From NCBI GenBank assembly GCA_024362935.1, contig JANCRA010000012.1, forward strand, positions 806,001 to 870,000: 64,000 nt of DNA. Reading direction: 5' to 3'. This stretch comes from Setophaga petechia. Its lineage: Eukaryota > Chordata > Aves > Passeriformes > Parulidae. Below the pieces are notes generated by a model. It worked only from the letters and a program-made list of their open reading frames with translations. It searched no databases and had not been told where the DNA came from. Shown in pieces: positions 26,421 to 37,400 of the stretch (position 1 is the first letter of the stretch; each line of letters starts with the position of its first letter). The translations under genes were made by a program, and so were the position numbers.

Positions 26421-26570
26421 TGTCCTGGGTTGGCTGTATGATGCTTTTATCCCCAATCGCCTTGTTCTGTTCATGCTGAATAGTAAGTCTTAAAGGTGAA
26501 AAACTTACTATTCAGCATGAACAGAACAAGACAATTGGGGATAAAAGCATCATACAGCCAACCCAGGACA
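26421..26570. mobile_element. 150-bp palindromic foldback element with TG...CA ends and 5-bp target duplication
   Basis: Left arm 26421-26488 and right arm 26503-26570 are inverted copies of 68 bases with two mismatches (both C in the left arm against the T-equivalent in the right, near 26457-26459), around a 14-base loop. The ends are TGTCCTGGGTTGG and its complement. ACCCT occurs directly outside both ends (26416-26420 and 26571-26575), as expected for a target-site duplication. TG...CA ends with 5-bp duplications are typical of LTR-retroelement integrases. The opening TGTCCTGGGTT resembles songbird retroviral LTR starts from memory. It carries no coding capacity; open frames crossing it are shadows. 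Confidence 0.85.
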
Positions 26571-29500
26571 ACCCTGATGAAAACAGGATGGCCCCTTTCA
26601 AACTGAGAAGACAGACGAGGCAGTAAGATGAAACCAGCAGAAGCCAGCACACGCAGAGCTGCAGTACATCTAAGCCATAAACAGAACGCCTCCTGCACTT
26701 CAAATCCTCCAAGGGCCTGCGCTTTCTGAAAGCACCGCAGCAGCACTGCTGCACCTCTGACCTTGCACACCTATGGGCAGTCAGAGAAGCAACGATTCTG
26801 GAGATTTTAAAATGACTCACACCCATGAAACTGTCGCTTTTCACAGTTTGGGGGGACTGTGTGGCTGTCGCTGGGCAGCTGGGGAGGCAGCCTGGTGCAG
26901 CCCAGGCACAGCCATCCGATAGGGCTGCCCACACACTGCTGCTGCAGCACTCCCTGTTCGGGATCAGTTAAGCTTCTGACACAGTCACTCACAGCAAAGA
27001 GCTCCTGGATGGGAGCTGTGCTGCAAACCTGGCATGCAAACCAGGGGATTAGCAACTAGGCTGTAGGTCCCAAACCTCATGTCTTTCACAAAGCGTCTTA
27101 AAACATTTTTAGTTTATTAAAACTAAATCCATGGGGAACTGCATGCTGTGGCTGGGTTTCCAAAATATTAAATCAAAAACCAGTTTGATGCAACACTAGA
27201 GCATGACCCAATATTTGCACACACAAGTAATCAAACTGCTCAGATTAACTGCTCTACAGACATGATTCATGTTGTTTTGGTTTTCATTTTGAGAACTTAA
27301 AAATGGCTACTGATTCTGAAAACTAGACCTTGTAGAAATGAAGAAGTCTTACCTAATGTTTTTGTTCTGAGAACTGAGATAACTAAATTTGAACAAGGAA
27401 AACCGCATTTAAAAATATTTAAAGTGTCACATGTCTGGACTGCAGTACGTGTCTGGACTAGATGTATTTATATGCATTATGCTATTAGCACCATTAGACA
27501 AATAAGCAACTGAGGCACAGGGCAAAACAGATTTGGTTTCAGTTAAAACACCTGCATCTAAGTGCCTGAAGTGTAAGATGGCACCTGCTCAGTGTCTACA
27601 TGCTGGTTACAGGGGGTGGAGATGAGCAAGGGTCAGAAGAGTGACTGAGTTGGACAAATGCAGGATTCCAGTTTGCACTGCGTCCCTGATTGCTCAGTTA
27701 CACATCACATATTTCTGAGGGAGCACAGCTTCCCCTCCTGAAGGCTGGGCCATGGGCCTGGTGCATGGGACATGACCCCCACGCTGTTCTACTTTCTGTG
27801 TACACCACTGACATATCCTGTGCAGACAATCCGCCCTGATGGCCTGGAGACTCTTTGAAGTCACCTTCAAAAGAGCACCAACAGAGAGTCTGCTTGAGGT
27901 TAGACAAGATGCTTCTGTCACTCACAGCAGCAGTATCATTCAGGGCTCTGTCCTCCTGCTAACAACCTGAATTTGTTTAATGGCAAAGAATGGACAAGAC
28001 AGCAAATGTACAGATAGCTTGACTTTTCTGTGTCTTTCAAAAGGCACTAGTTCTAGCTAGGCAGAGGAATATTTGAAGAATGGGCCAAAGGCTAAGAGGC
28101 TTAGTGCTGAAAATGGACTGGGGAAGGACAGAGGGAAGCATATAACCTAGTTTTGGTGGAAAGTCAGGAACTACAAAGATCTGTAATAATTTCATACTGT
28201 AATGAATTCATATTGCATCACTCTTCTGGAGGATTTTAGGACCAACAGGAAGGCTGTTGTGACTGAACATACAAGGGATGGAACCAACAACTTGATCTAC
28301 CACAGCATTTGATTTCAGTCCGGAGGCTGAAATTACAGCCTTTCAGAAAACAAAGATACCTTGTGTCTACAAGTAACACTATGACAATTCACTTCTGCTT
28401 GGCAGAATACACAGGTCCCACCAAATCCTCCCCACTGCAGCATAGCTGAAGATAACACAGGTAAAACCTGTCATCCAGGGCACAAAGTACAAGGGATCTG
28501 CTCTGAGCTCACTCCCAATCCAGGTATCATCTCTAAACTGCACAGGCAGCTTAACTGAGGATCCTATATATAAAATGTCAGAATGATGATGTCAGCCTAC
28601 GTGGTTGCTGCCCAAGGTGTGCAGGGTTTCCTGAGGTTCATAGCCAGCAGAATGAGCACACACAATGAACCAGGCAATGTGCCCACTACCAAAGAAAGAC
28701 TGTAGTGTTTTTCTGTTTTCTATGTCACCAGTGATCTATGTTGGGTTGATTCCTGGAAGAATGCTTCTTGAATTACATCTATCCTCTAATCAGCCACCCA
28801 CCTCTCACAGTGCTCTTGAGAGCAACCAGCATGGTGTTTTCCCAACTGGTCGTTTAGGATCTCTGTTGTTCTTCACCTTGATACATGAGTAAGACATTAC
28901 TGTCCCAAAGAGGAATCCACATCAGGACCACTTCTGTTTCCTTGAAATGTGCTGAACAACAGCTGTGTGCTGTAAGCTGCTGAAGGTATTTGTGCTAACT
29001 GTATTTCTACCAGGAGGTTTAGGGGCACTGTTAGTGAAGACAAGAATGGTCAAGTAGTAAGGGCTGAGATGTGATAACATCTGAATTATCCAGGACACAA
29101 GTGCAGTAAGAGTCACAAGAGTATCCCAGCTCCTGTAAGGCAAGAATAGAAGATACTACAGTACAAAAGAGATCCTTTAAGATTACAAAATGATTTCATA
29201 CTGTTTTTCTTCTAACCACTGCAGGCCTGAGCACTGTGAGCACAACTGAGAGCAGAGAGGTTTGCTCTCCAAAAACTCCTACGCTTCTTACCTGACACAG
29301 CAGGTGTGTTTCAGTAACATCTCTAGGGATTAGGTACTAGTAGCTACTACAATTAAAAAAGACTACTACTAACTAGCAGATTTCTGCTTTAACCATGGGC
29401 CTTTCTCATTCATACACAAGAGATAAACCATAAAAACCACATTTTATGTTAATTGGCTGTAGTCTGCTTTTTCAATTTCATTTTGAATTTAAAAATAAAT

Positions 29501-29927
29501 CCAGATTCTCTGCTGACAGTTGGAGAGCCATAATTCTGAGTGACAATATTCTGAGGATTACTTCTCTTATTAAATAAGCACTGCTTTAGTCCAAAGGACT
29601 GCTACTCTGTAGTATTAGCCAGAAAAGAAAGAGAACAGAAAACGTGCAAGCTTCTCTGCAATTTGTCAGTCCATGCTCCTTGAATAACAAGCATCTGGGA
29701 ATGACCCATCAACAACAAAGTGCTCCAAATCCAGCTCAGATGCTCCAGCAGTTCCTTGGTTCTTGGCATCAACATCCAGAAGAGCCAATTCCCAATTCTC
29801 TGCTCCTGCCAAGATCATTTAAGCAAATACTTTATGTCTGATATATGATAAAATCATTATCCTATTTCTTAAGCTTTAAACATCAGATTTCATTGTGTTC
29901 CCAAAGTGGTACATGCAAAAATATAGT

Positions 29928-29991
29928 AGCTGGTAATGGTTGTTTTTAAGCAAAAAATACCCAGCTGGTAATGGCTGTTTTTCAAGCAAAA
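29928..29991. repeat. Tandem duplication, about 35 bp
   Basis: AGCTGGTAATGG-C/T-TGTTTTT-AAGCAAAA occurs twice, at 29928-29955 and 29963-29991. The copies differ by one substitution and one inserted base. Non-coding. Confidence 0.85.
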
Positions 29992-32213
29992 CTTGCACTC
30001 CCTCATCTAGTCCTTAAGTAATAAATTTAGAATTCATACTGCACAAGTAACCAAACTCAAGATGATTAAGCTTCAGGGAGGAAAAAGCACACACATGAAG
30101 TAATGGCTCAAGAATTTCACTCCAGAGAAACTCCAAAAACCCTTTAGAGCACAAGGAAAAAGACCTTAAAGTATATTTGTTGATAATAACATATCAAAAA
30201 AACCAAACCGACCTCACAATAATGTAACATATAAAACTTCCTAATTTCACGCACTCTTTATAAATAGCTAAGTCTTGCAGTTATTACTTAAAAGTATGTA
30301 AGAGAAAAATTTGAGTAATAGAAAAATTACTCATTTAATTCCTTTTAGCAGGTTACACCTCCAAATACTGTAAAATTCAGCATAAAATAAAATTTGTCAG
30401 AAAAACATTCCACTAATTATATTTGGGCAATGATTCTATTCCTCAACACGTATCTGAATTGTTTCCAAACCTGTGATTTCAAACAACCAATGTTTTATTT
30501 TTTTCAAGCACAATATAATAGACAAGCCATAGCAATTTGGGCATTAAAAAAACAAACCAAAAAGGCTCCTTCACAACGGGATAAACATCCTCAAACTTTC
30601 AAAGACTGTCTTAGACTTGTCAGGCTAGAGTCACTGACAAGGTAGTTAAAACATGGTTTTAAACCTCCCCAGCTCACATTCTAGTTCTTACTACCCCATC
30701 CTTTCCACCTTCTCACTCACAAGAAAATTCCAGGCAGGAAACAAATACATAGCAACAGGAGTCCTTACTGCACTGCTAGAGGATAACACTGGTCCTTTGA
30801 GAGACAAAGGCTGAGTATCATCTAAGCTTCCCTAAACCATTTTCACTTTTCTATAAATAAAGCTGCTTATCACTGTACTTAAGCTTCAGGAACTTTAATT
30901 AGACCAAGAATTCCTCTAATGATTAGATAAAGGCTGTTGCAGTGGACTGCTAACAGTCTTAAAAGCAATAGGATCTTTCCTCCCTTTTCCTCCTTCCAAG
31001 AATCTTGGGAAAGTAACCCATATCAAATAAAAAAAAAGGCTCCTTTCAAAAGCATATTTTGACCTTCTGCTCATGAAGTGGAAAAGAAATGATTATATAC
31101 CTCAGCTTATCCTGCAATGAACAATTACAACTTTGCCCCATGCTTAACACCGAGAAATCAGATAAGCACTAAACCCCAAAACAAAGTATTGTACACCAGG
31201 TAAGTTTGAAATGCTGGACTCAGATGCTTTAGGACATAGAAGCAAACTTCTGAAGTATCCTGAACTCACTGTAACATGCAGGACAGAGATTTACATCTGT
31301 ATAATTCAGGTTCAGTTAGAGCATCCACTGACAAGAGTTAATTATTTAGAACTTCTTCTAGAATGTTTATTAATGATCCCATGCTTGTTTGACCTTGAAA
31401 TGTTGCTGGTTTATTGCACTTGCCTGCAGCAGTAGCTGTTTCCAAGGAGGCTGCTTAGCAGCGGTGAGATCTGCCAGGAGGACGGGGTGTCACATTCTTA
31501 TTCATTGTGTTTACTCAACAGCACAATCCAACTTTCCAGAGACATGAAACTTCTGAGATTTGACAGTGGCTATTTACTGCTTTGTGAACTTGGTCAGGTG
31601 GCCAAAGTCACTTTTAATGTGTGTAATCAATCTACAGATCTATTTTAAAACCTGTGCCACAATCAGCACTTAAAAACCACACAGTTTTACACTAGTTGGG
31701 TCAAATTAATTTTATTATGCTTCATGATGAATTGCCACCAGTGCAACATCCTATTCACTGTACATTTCAAAAATTCACATACTAAAAATTTCAGTTTGAT
31801 AAATGGAAAACTGAATGATTGAGAATTTCTTACGAATTTCATACGTACAAGTGGCTAGCTGATATTGTCTATGCACATAGAGTGTTGAGATACAAAAGCC
31901 TCATGCTAGTTTGTTAATTGCTAAGGCTATCTGGACAGTCAATTAATCAGAATATATAAGAGGCCTTCATTACAATGTTTAGCAACAATGCACCAGTATC
32001 ATGAAATGCTGTCTTCTGCTCGGAGCGAAAGTGGCAGAGTGCTGAAGCATGCAGCTATGACTAACTTAACTGTCTGTACGCCTGAAATTTATCATGAACA
32101 AACACTACTTGAAAGTAAATATTAACCTGGACACCACAGGTGTGAGTGTACTTTTTATATGAAGAAATAGAAAACCCAAAAACTTTCTTTGGCCAGTATC
32201 TACAAATCAAAGT

Positions 32214-32219
32214 TTTATT
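32214..32219 (-). terminator. Candidate WASL poly(A) signal
   Basis: TTTATT on the + strand gives AATAAA in transcript sense, about 2.2 kb after the stop. Equally canonical signals at 33376-33381 and 31711-31716 make the choice uncertain. Confidence 0.35.
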
Positions 32220-33569
32220 CAATAATGCAACTTCAGAGCTCCCAAAATCCAGAATAGAAATTTGATTAATGAACTGTGATGCTTAATTATTAACTATATT
32301 ACAGAAATTCCAATCCTGGGAACATAACAGCTAAACATATCTAGTAAGTAGCATGTTAGGAAAACCTCTAGGCCTCATCTGCTTAATTTTAAAATGCCCT
32401 ATATGCAATAAGAGTGCAGTGCCAGAAGTTATATGAAAGCCATACAAATATTTTCCTTATACACAAGTTGCTAACTCCACTGCCATTAGCTACACCAGGC
32501 TGCACTCGCACTTGATCCAAAGCTCAAGCCATTTCAGCAGCAAAGCTAGCAGAAGTGTTTCCAGCAGCAGAGGCCAATGAGAAAGTTACTGCAAGAAAAT
32601 GAGACCACTTGGCAATTTTTTTCCTCAAGTTATGTGCTTAAATTACTTTTGGAAGGAAGTTAGCATCCTCTGAATAATTTAACTACAATCTTACCTCTCC
32701 CACTACTTTTCAGCAACTTTCTTTTCTCCTCCTACGACTAAATTAATTTGCTAAAGACTAGGTTATAACTGGGTTAGAAATCCAAGCCGTATCATGCAGG
32801 TCCAGCCTGTCAAGATCAGGTCAACACTGGGTTTCAGTCAAGACTTTTCTGATAACTTAAATTTTGTTTGATACCCTGACTACAGTCAACGACCCAGGAC
32901 ACTATGCATTAACTACACTCCAAATGTAACTGCCTTTAATGAACATTCTGTGTCCGATAATGTGGTTTTCAAAAAGATTTTCTACCTGAAAATTACAGTA
33001 AGTACAGTAATTAATGCTGCAGATATTAAATACCCACTTAGCATAGCTTAGTATTTCATAATAGGCAGATGTGCCAATGTTTACTGCACTACAAAGTACA
33101 ACGTATATAAATGTGCAAGCTGTGAAATGAAAATCCCATGTTCTGTCCACTTATTCAAATACTATTCTTGTGAATCAGGTTCTTGATCTTCATCACAACC
33201 CTTGGTCTTAAAGCCAACATATGAAGACAAAATACTGCCATAAAGTTCAGTACTTTACACTCCATAGTGTATAATTCTGAGTTAATGAGACTATCCAACC
33301 TACAGGATGTAGGATTGGTGTTTCAGCATCTGCTGTGTACCATAAAGCAAAGACTGCAAAGTAATACCACTTGTGTTTATTAGTACACCAATGTCCTACA
33401 AATTTTAAAAAGTAATTAAATGCTATTGAAGCAAGCCTTAAATGCAGCCCTTCAGCCTAAAAACCACAAAAAATTGATTTTAAAAATAGATTAAACTGTA
33501 GCGATTGCCAGCCTCCAGTATCGCCCCCAGTAATTTAGACATCTTCATTCTGAAAGTAAGAGCAGGGAA

Positions 33570-33680
33570 GGAAAAAAAAAAACAAAACCAAAAAAAACAA
33601 CCAACTAACAAAACCCAATCCCCCAAAAATCCCCCAGAAACCCTCCCTAAAACCCCAAACCAAAACCAACCAAAAGTTGA
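33570..33680 (-). repeat. G/T-rich low-complexity tract in the WASL 3'UTR region
   Basis: The + strand is almost only A and C. In transcript sense it is G/U-rich and includes four G-runs within 26 bases (33631-33656: GGGG, GGG, GGG, GGGGG with loops of 5, 1 and 5), which fits the G-quadruplex pattern. The A/C translation on the + strand is not a gene. Confidence 0.75.
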
Positions 33681-34408
33681 ACTTGTTTGCATCAAAGTTG
33701 CCTTTACCACTACGACAACACAGAGCCACCCTGTTTAACTTCAGATAGAGGTCCCCATTGAAGAATTTAATTTCCACTGCTGTTCAATAGCAGTCAGTAC
33801 TATAGTTAGGACAAGGTAATTTTCACAACTAGCTGTGCATTTCTCAGTGCTTTTGTGTTATGTAAAGCATACTGCTAAGATCTGACCTGCAATGTTTTGA
33901 TGTATTTGAAACCATGCAATAGTATAAATCAGCCTCAACATTCATACAGCATTTCATTTGAAATCAAGGGGCTAAATAAACTAAGAGCTGCATCACTTAA
34001 AGAACATAGTGCTATACTAGGCTTTAATAAGAAAATTTAGATACAGAAAAAGTAGGGTATGAAAATAGTGTTTTCCTTCTTGCATTATAACTAAATTACA
34101 TTAAGGTTTTTGTCAGTCTCACATATTACATTTAAACTCCCTTAATGATGGAATGGAAAGTATTCACATGTACATTATCATCCAGGTGTAAACTTGCACA
34201 CATTAACAGGGAGTAGCTTTGTAGAGGATTATGACAAACCTTTACAGATTAAATGAGGTATTGCACAGATTAATAAAAAAGCAAAAGGCAACAAAAATAT
34301 ACAGCAAATTGGTAGAACATTTACATGATAATTTTACAGAATCCATAGACAGAAAGCAGTGTTTAGTATATCATTCACCTTAAAAAATATATATATAATA
34401 ATATATGA

Positions 34409-34470
34409 TCAATCATCCCATTCGTCATCATCCTCAAAGTCTTCTTCATCATCTTCATCCTCATCTTCAT
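34409..34470 (-). CDS. WASL: WASL exon 11 (terminal coding part)
   Basis: 62 coding bases including TGA, after acceptor TTCTTACAG. It completes a split Asp codon and encodes the acidic Arp2/3-binding tail ending DDEWDD; human ends DDEWED as I recall. The key tryptophan is present. Confidence 0.97.
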
Positions 34471-37400
34471 CTGTAAGAAAGGAAAAGCAAGTCACTTGCA
34501 TGCACAGAATTAACATGATCAAAGTATTACTGATTTCTATCACAATTTTCTGAAAAGAAAACCTTGAAGAGAACTTCAAGGTCGTCATGACAATACATTT
34601 AGTAATACTCTATTTTAAGACTGCTAGACATGACATCCAGTTCAGATAGTTACTAGCTGGAAGTTAAATCTAATTTGTTTCTTTACTCACTCTTTTCTTC
34701 ACAAAGGAAAAATGTGTTTTGTTCACAAAGAGAACAAGAATCAGAAGTTCTTGTTTAACAGTTACTATTTATTACTGTTGCTTAAAGAATGTGCAAGTTG
34801 CCAGCTTGTTCCAGACTGTTACAAGTGTTAAACTTCAGGAACAGATTAATTTCTGGAATGTAAGAACCGCTTCCCCAGGTTTGTTACACAATGAAATTTG
34901 TTTACTTTACAAGCAGGTAAAAAAAACAGCCCTCCAAAAAAGGTCTGGTGAGATAAAGACCATTGTGGATACTGGAATATTCAAAGCTGTGTCATGAACA
35001 TCAATTTCAAAGTCAATGCTTGCTGACTTTATTCAGCCTTCCACTTTTTTTATATGCATCATTTAAAAATTTACTCTGATGAAATTAAACTACTTATTTG
35101 TTGGACAAGAGCATTTCCTTCCCATAGGAAGAAACTGTAAGGGAGCATTGACCTCCCTTCAGGTATTTAATTTCTCTTAAGTACCAAAATTGGGAATTAT
35201 CACATAGGGCAGCATATCAACAAACCATAGTGCACTTGGTGAGATGCTCTGTAGACTGCATATACAGTTCTGATATCAAGGCAAGCTCCAGAAATGTATC
35301 AAAGCCTAAGCAGAATAGATGTACTCAAACAGCTGCACTGCAGCTACTGAACTGCAATTTCAACTACATTTATTACAAGTTGGTGTTTCAGAAATGCAAA
35401 TCCTCTTGCAGCCCTTATTCTTCCCAGCACTTAAGCATGGCAAGTTGATTCAGTCCTGGCAGAAGCCTGGTCAAGTAACACTGCTTATCCAGGAGGTGGC
35501 AGCCAAAGCCCACCAGAACTGACAGCACATGAGCTGAATGATGGCAAGAGATTCAGCGTCAACAAACAGAAAGCATCAAAAACTTTCTTCCAAAATATTC
35601 TGACCACTTATTTCATCAGACACCTAGTAAACAAAAACAAACCACTTGCAACAACAACAGAAATGTTTTTCTAAGGATATTAACCTTGCTTAGTAACTCA
35701 GTTGAGGATTACTGCGAGTTGCTGAACCCCAGTAATTCAAAGTAGCATGAAGGAACCATTCAGCCCATCACCAGGGCACTGCCAAGGGCAGTCTGCCCTG
35801 CACTATTTGCTGGAATCCATGTTTTTCTCCAGAAGTATTTTACAATAAAGAGAAGTCTTAACTCTTGAAAACCTGACACTGTGAGGTCAGAAAAATTCCA
35901 TCAGACGCACCTGAAGAATGAATGGCTTTGCTCCTTTTCTGCATAACTTCCATTAACGCACCCACAATCCCTGAGGTGGGTGCAGGTGTAGGTGGTGCAC
36001 TTTCCTGACCATCAGATACCTAGGAAAAAGGGTTACAATAGAAAGATGCAATTAGCAAAGCAGAACCTCTGTATTTTGAGACAAACTTCCTTGTACGATT
36101 ATTGAGTTTATTTTCCACCAGAACAAAGTGTGGAACAGTTTGTTGTGGAACCTTTAGCTCAAACTGCAAAATCTTTAGTAAAAATAGTAAACTTTTAAAC
36201 CATATAACAGAACTGTAGCCATACCCAAGTTTAAATATTTCAGCTTTGATGAAGTGAACACTCATCTAAAAGAAAGCTTCTTAATACGGTTGTACAGGCA
36301 TGACTTGTATGGCTGCATAACCATTATTTATTTTATTTTTGGAATAGACCGCAAAATATTTTTCATTGCTTGGGTTTGTAAACTGAGTCTGCTTTAGGCT
36401 GATAATCCCTTCTGAAGTAATGAACTTTGATAATGCCTACCTCTAATGGCAAATAAATATGAACACACCCTTACACTTTTAACAGCAGAAGCCTCGAGTG
36501 CAGAGGAGTGGTAAAAAATAAGTATCAACAAGCAAAATAGTTTTTAAGAGATTATTTTTAAGATAATCAGTGTCATCAGTAAGAAACAGTAATAGCCTGT
36601 TCTGGAACAGGGACAGCTACAGCATCTCTTATGGGCAGCACTTGTCAAAACACAAGCAGACACCTTCTTACAACCCTCAATATTTGCAGAACACAGGTCC
36701 ATCTTAAGATGAAAATAAAATCAAATTAATAAATCTAGTGTTTGCCTTCTACTACTGTTACTCTTAAACTCATCTCCAGTAGTTTAGATTATTTAACTGA
36801 ATAGTCAGGAAAGGAGCAATCTTTTCACAGTCCTTGCAAAAGCTCCGTACAGCCATGATACTATGGCATCATCATTGTAGGATTTACGGATTTTACTCAA
36901 AAGTGAGAATTGAGTTTGAAAGGGTAATTTCATGCACCAAAACTCATCTATAGCAAATGTGTGTTCTTTGCATTTTCTTAGTACTACTGTTTAGTCATGG
37001 CTTCAGAAACTCTAGAACTTACAATCCAGCCCCCAAAGCAGAGCCACATTTTACTGTTCACACTGCACTTGCAAGTCCCAAGGGAACCTGGGTGCGAAAC
37101 AGCTTTTACTCACAGATTTCAACTGTATACCCTGTCGTATCTGGTCTAGCAGTGCATCTCTTCCTGAGCAGGACACTGGTCGACTGTTCTGTTCTACCTT
37201 CTTCAACTGAGCTCCTTCTCTGATTTGATCCAAGAGTGCTGCTTTGTTTCCCGCAGGAACTGGAAGCTGGTGATCAACCTCTGAAGGAAGGCCTGGTGGT
37301 GGAGGAGGACCAGGAGGGGGCGGAGGAGGTGGAGGGGGCGGAGGAGCAGATGAGCCACTTGCTGGGGGCGGTGGGGGCGGAGGAGGGCCGGGTGGTGCGG

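Larger units (their letters stand above)
13300..31700. other. Intergenic region between convergent LMOD2 and WASL
   Basis: About 18 kb with no supportable gene. Open frames are short and on both strands; the longest (about 180 codons on the - strand at 15027-15572) are products of a minisatellite. Identified contents are CR1 copies (about 16210-16712 and 22955-23402), minisatellites (about 15073-15450 and 21564-21728), small tandem duplications (21797-21854, 29928-29991), a double hairpin (22822-22909), a palindromic transposon-like element (26421-26570) and A-runs. GC-richer patches at about 18600-19000, 20000-21200 and 26560-27050 have no recognised function. In human nothing else separates these two genes. 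Confidence 0.7.
31700..34408 (-). other. WASL: WASL 3'UTR and downstream flank (limit uncertain)
   Basis: Downstream of the WASL stop on the - strand. AATAAA signals in transcript sense occur at 33376-33381, 32214-32219 and 31711-31716, so a 3'UTR of about 1.0, 2.2 or 2.7 kb is possible. From memory the human 3'UTR is about 2-3 kb. The interval holds an A/C-rich (in transcript G/U-rich) tract at about 33570-33680 and TA-rich sequence next to the stop. No separate gene is seen. Confidence 0.5.

Noticed and set aside
26471..26934. Overlapping 99- and 140-codon frames on the - strand
   Set aside because: They run through the palindromic element and unrelated flank, so they are not a coherent coding unit.
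27690..27950. Possible LINE reverse-transcriptase remnant (a QGSVL-like string near 27936-27950)
   Set aside because: Only five residues agree, stops follow at once, and flanking blocks do not align with CR1 in memory; judged chance.
33505..33738. Lys/Pro/Gln-rich frame on the + strand
   Set aside because: Translation of an A/C low-complexity tract antisense to the WASL 3'UTR.
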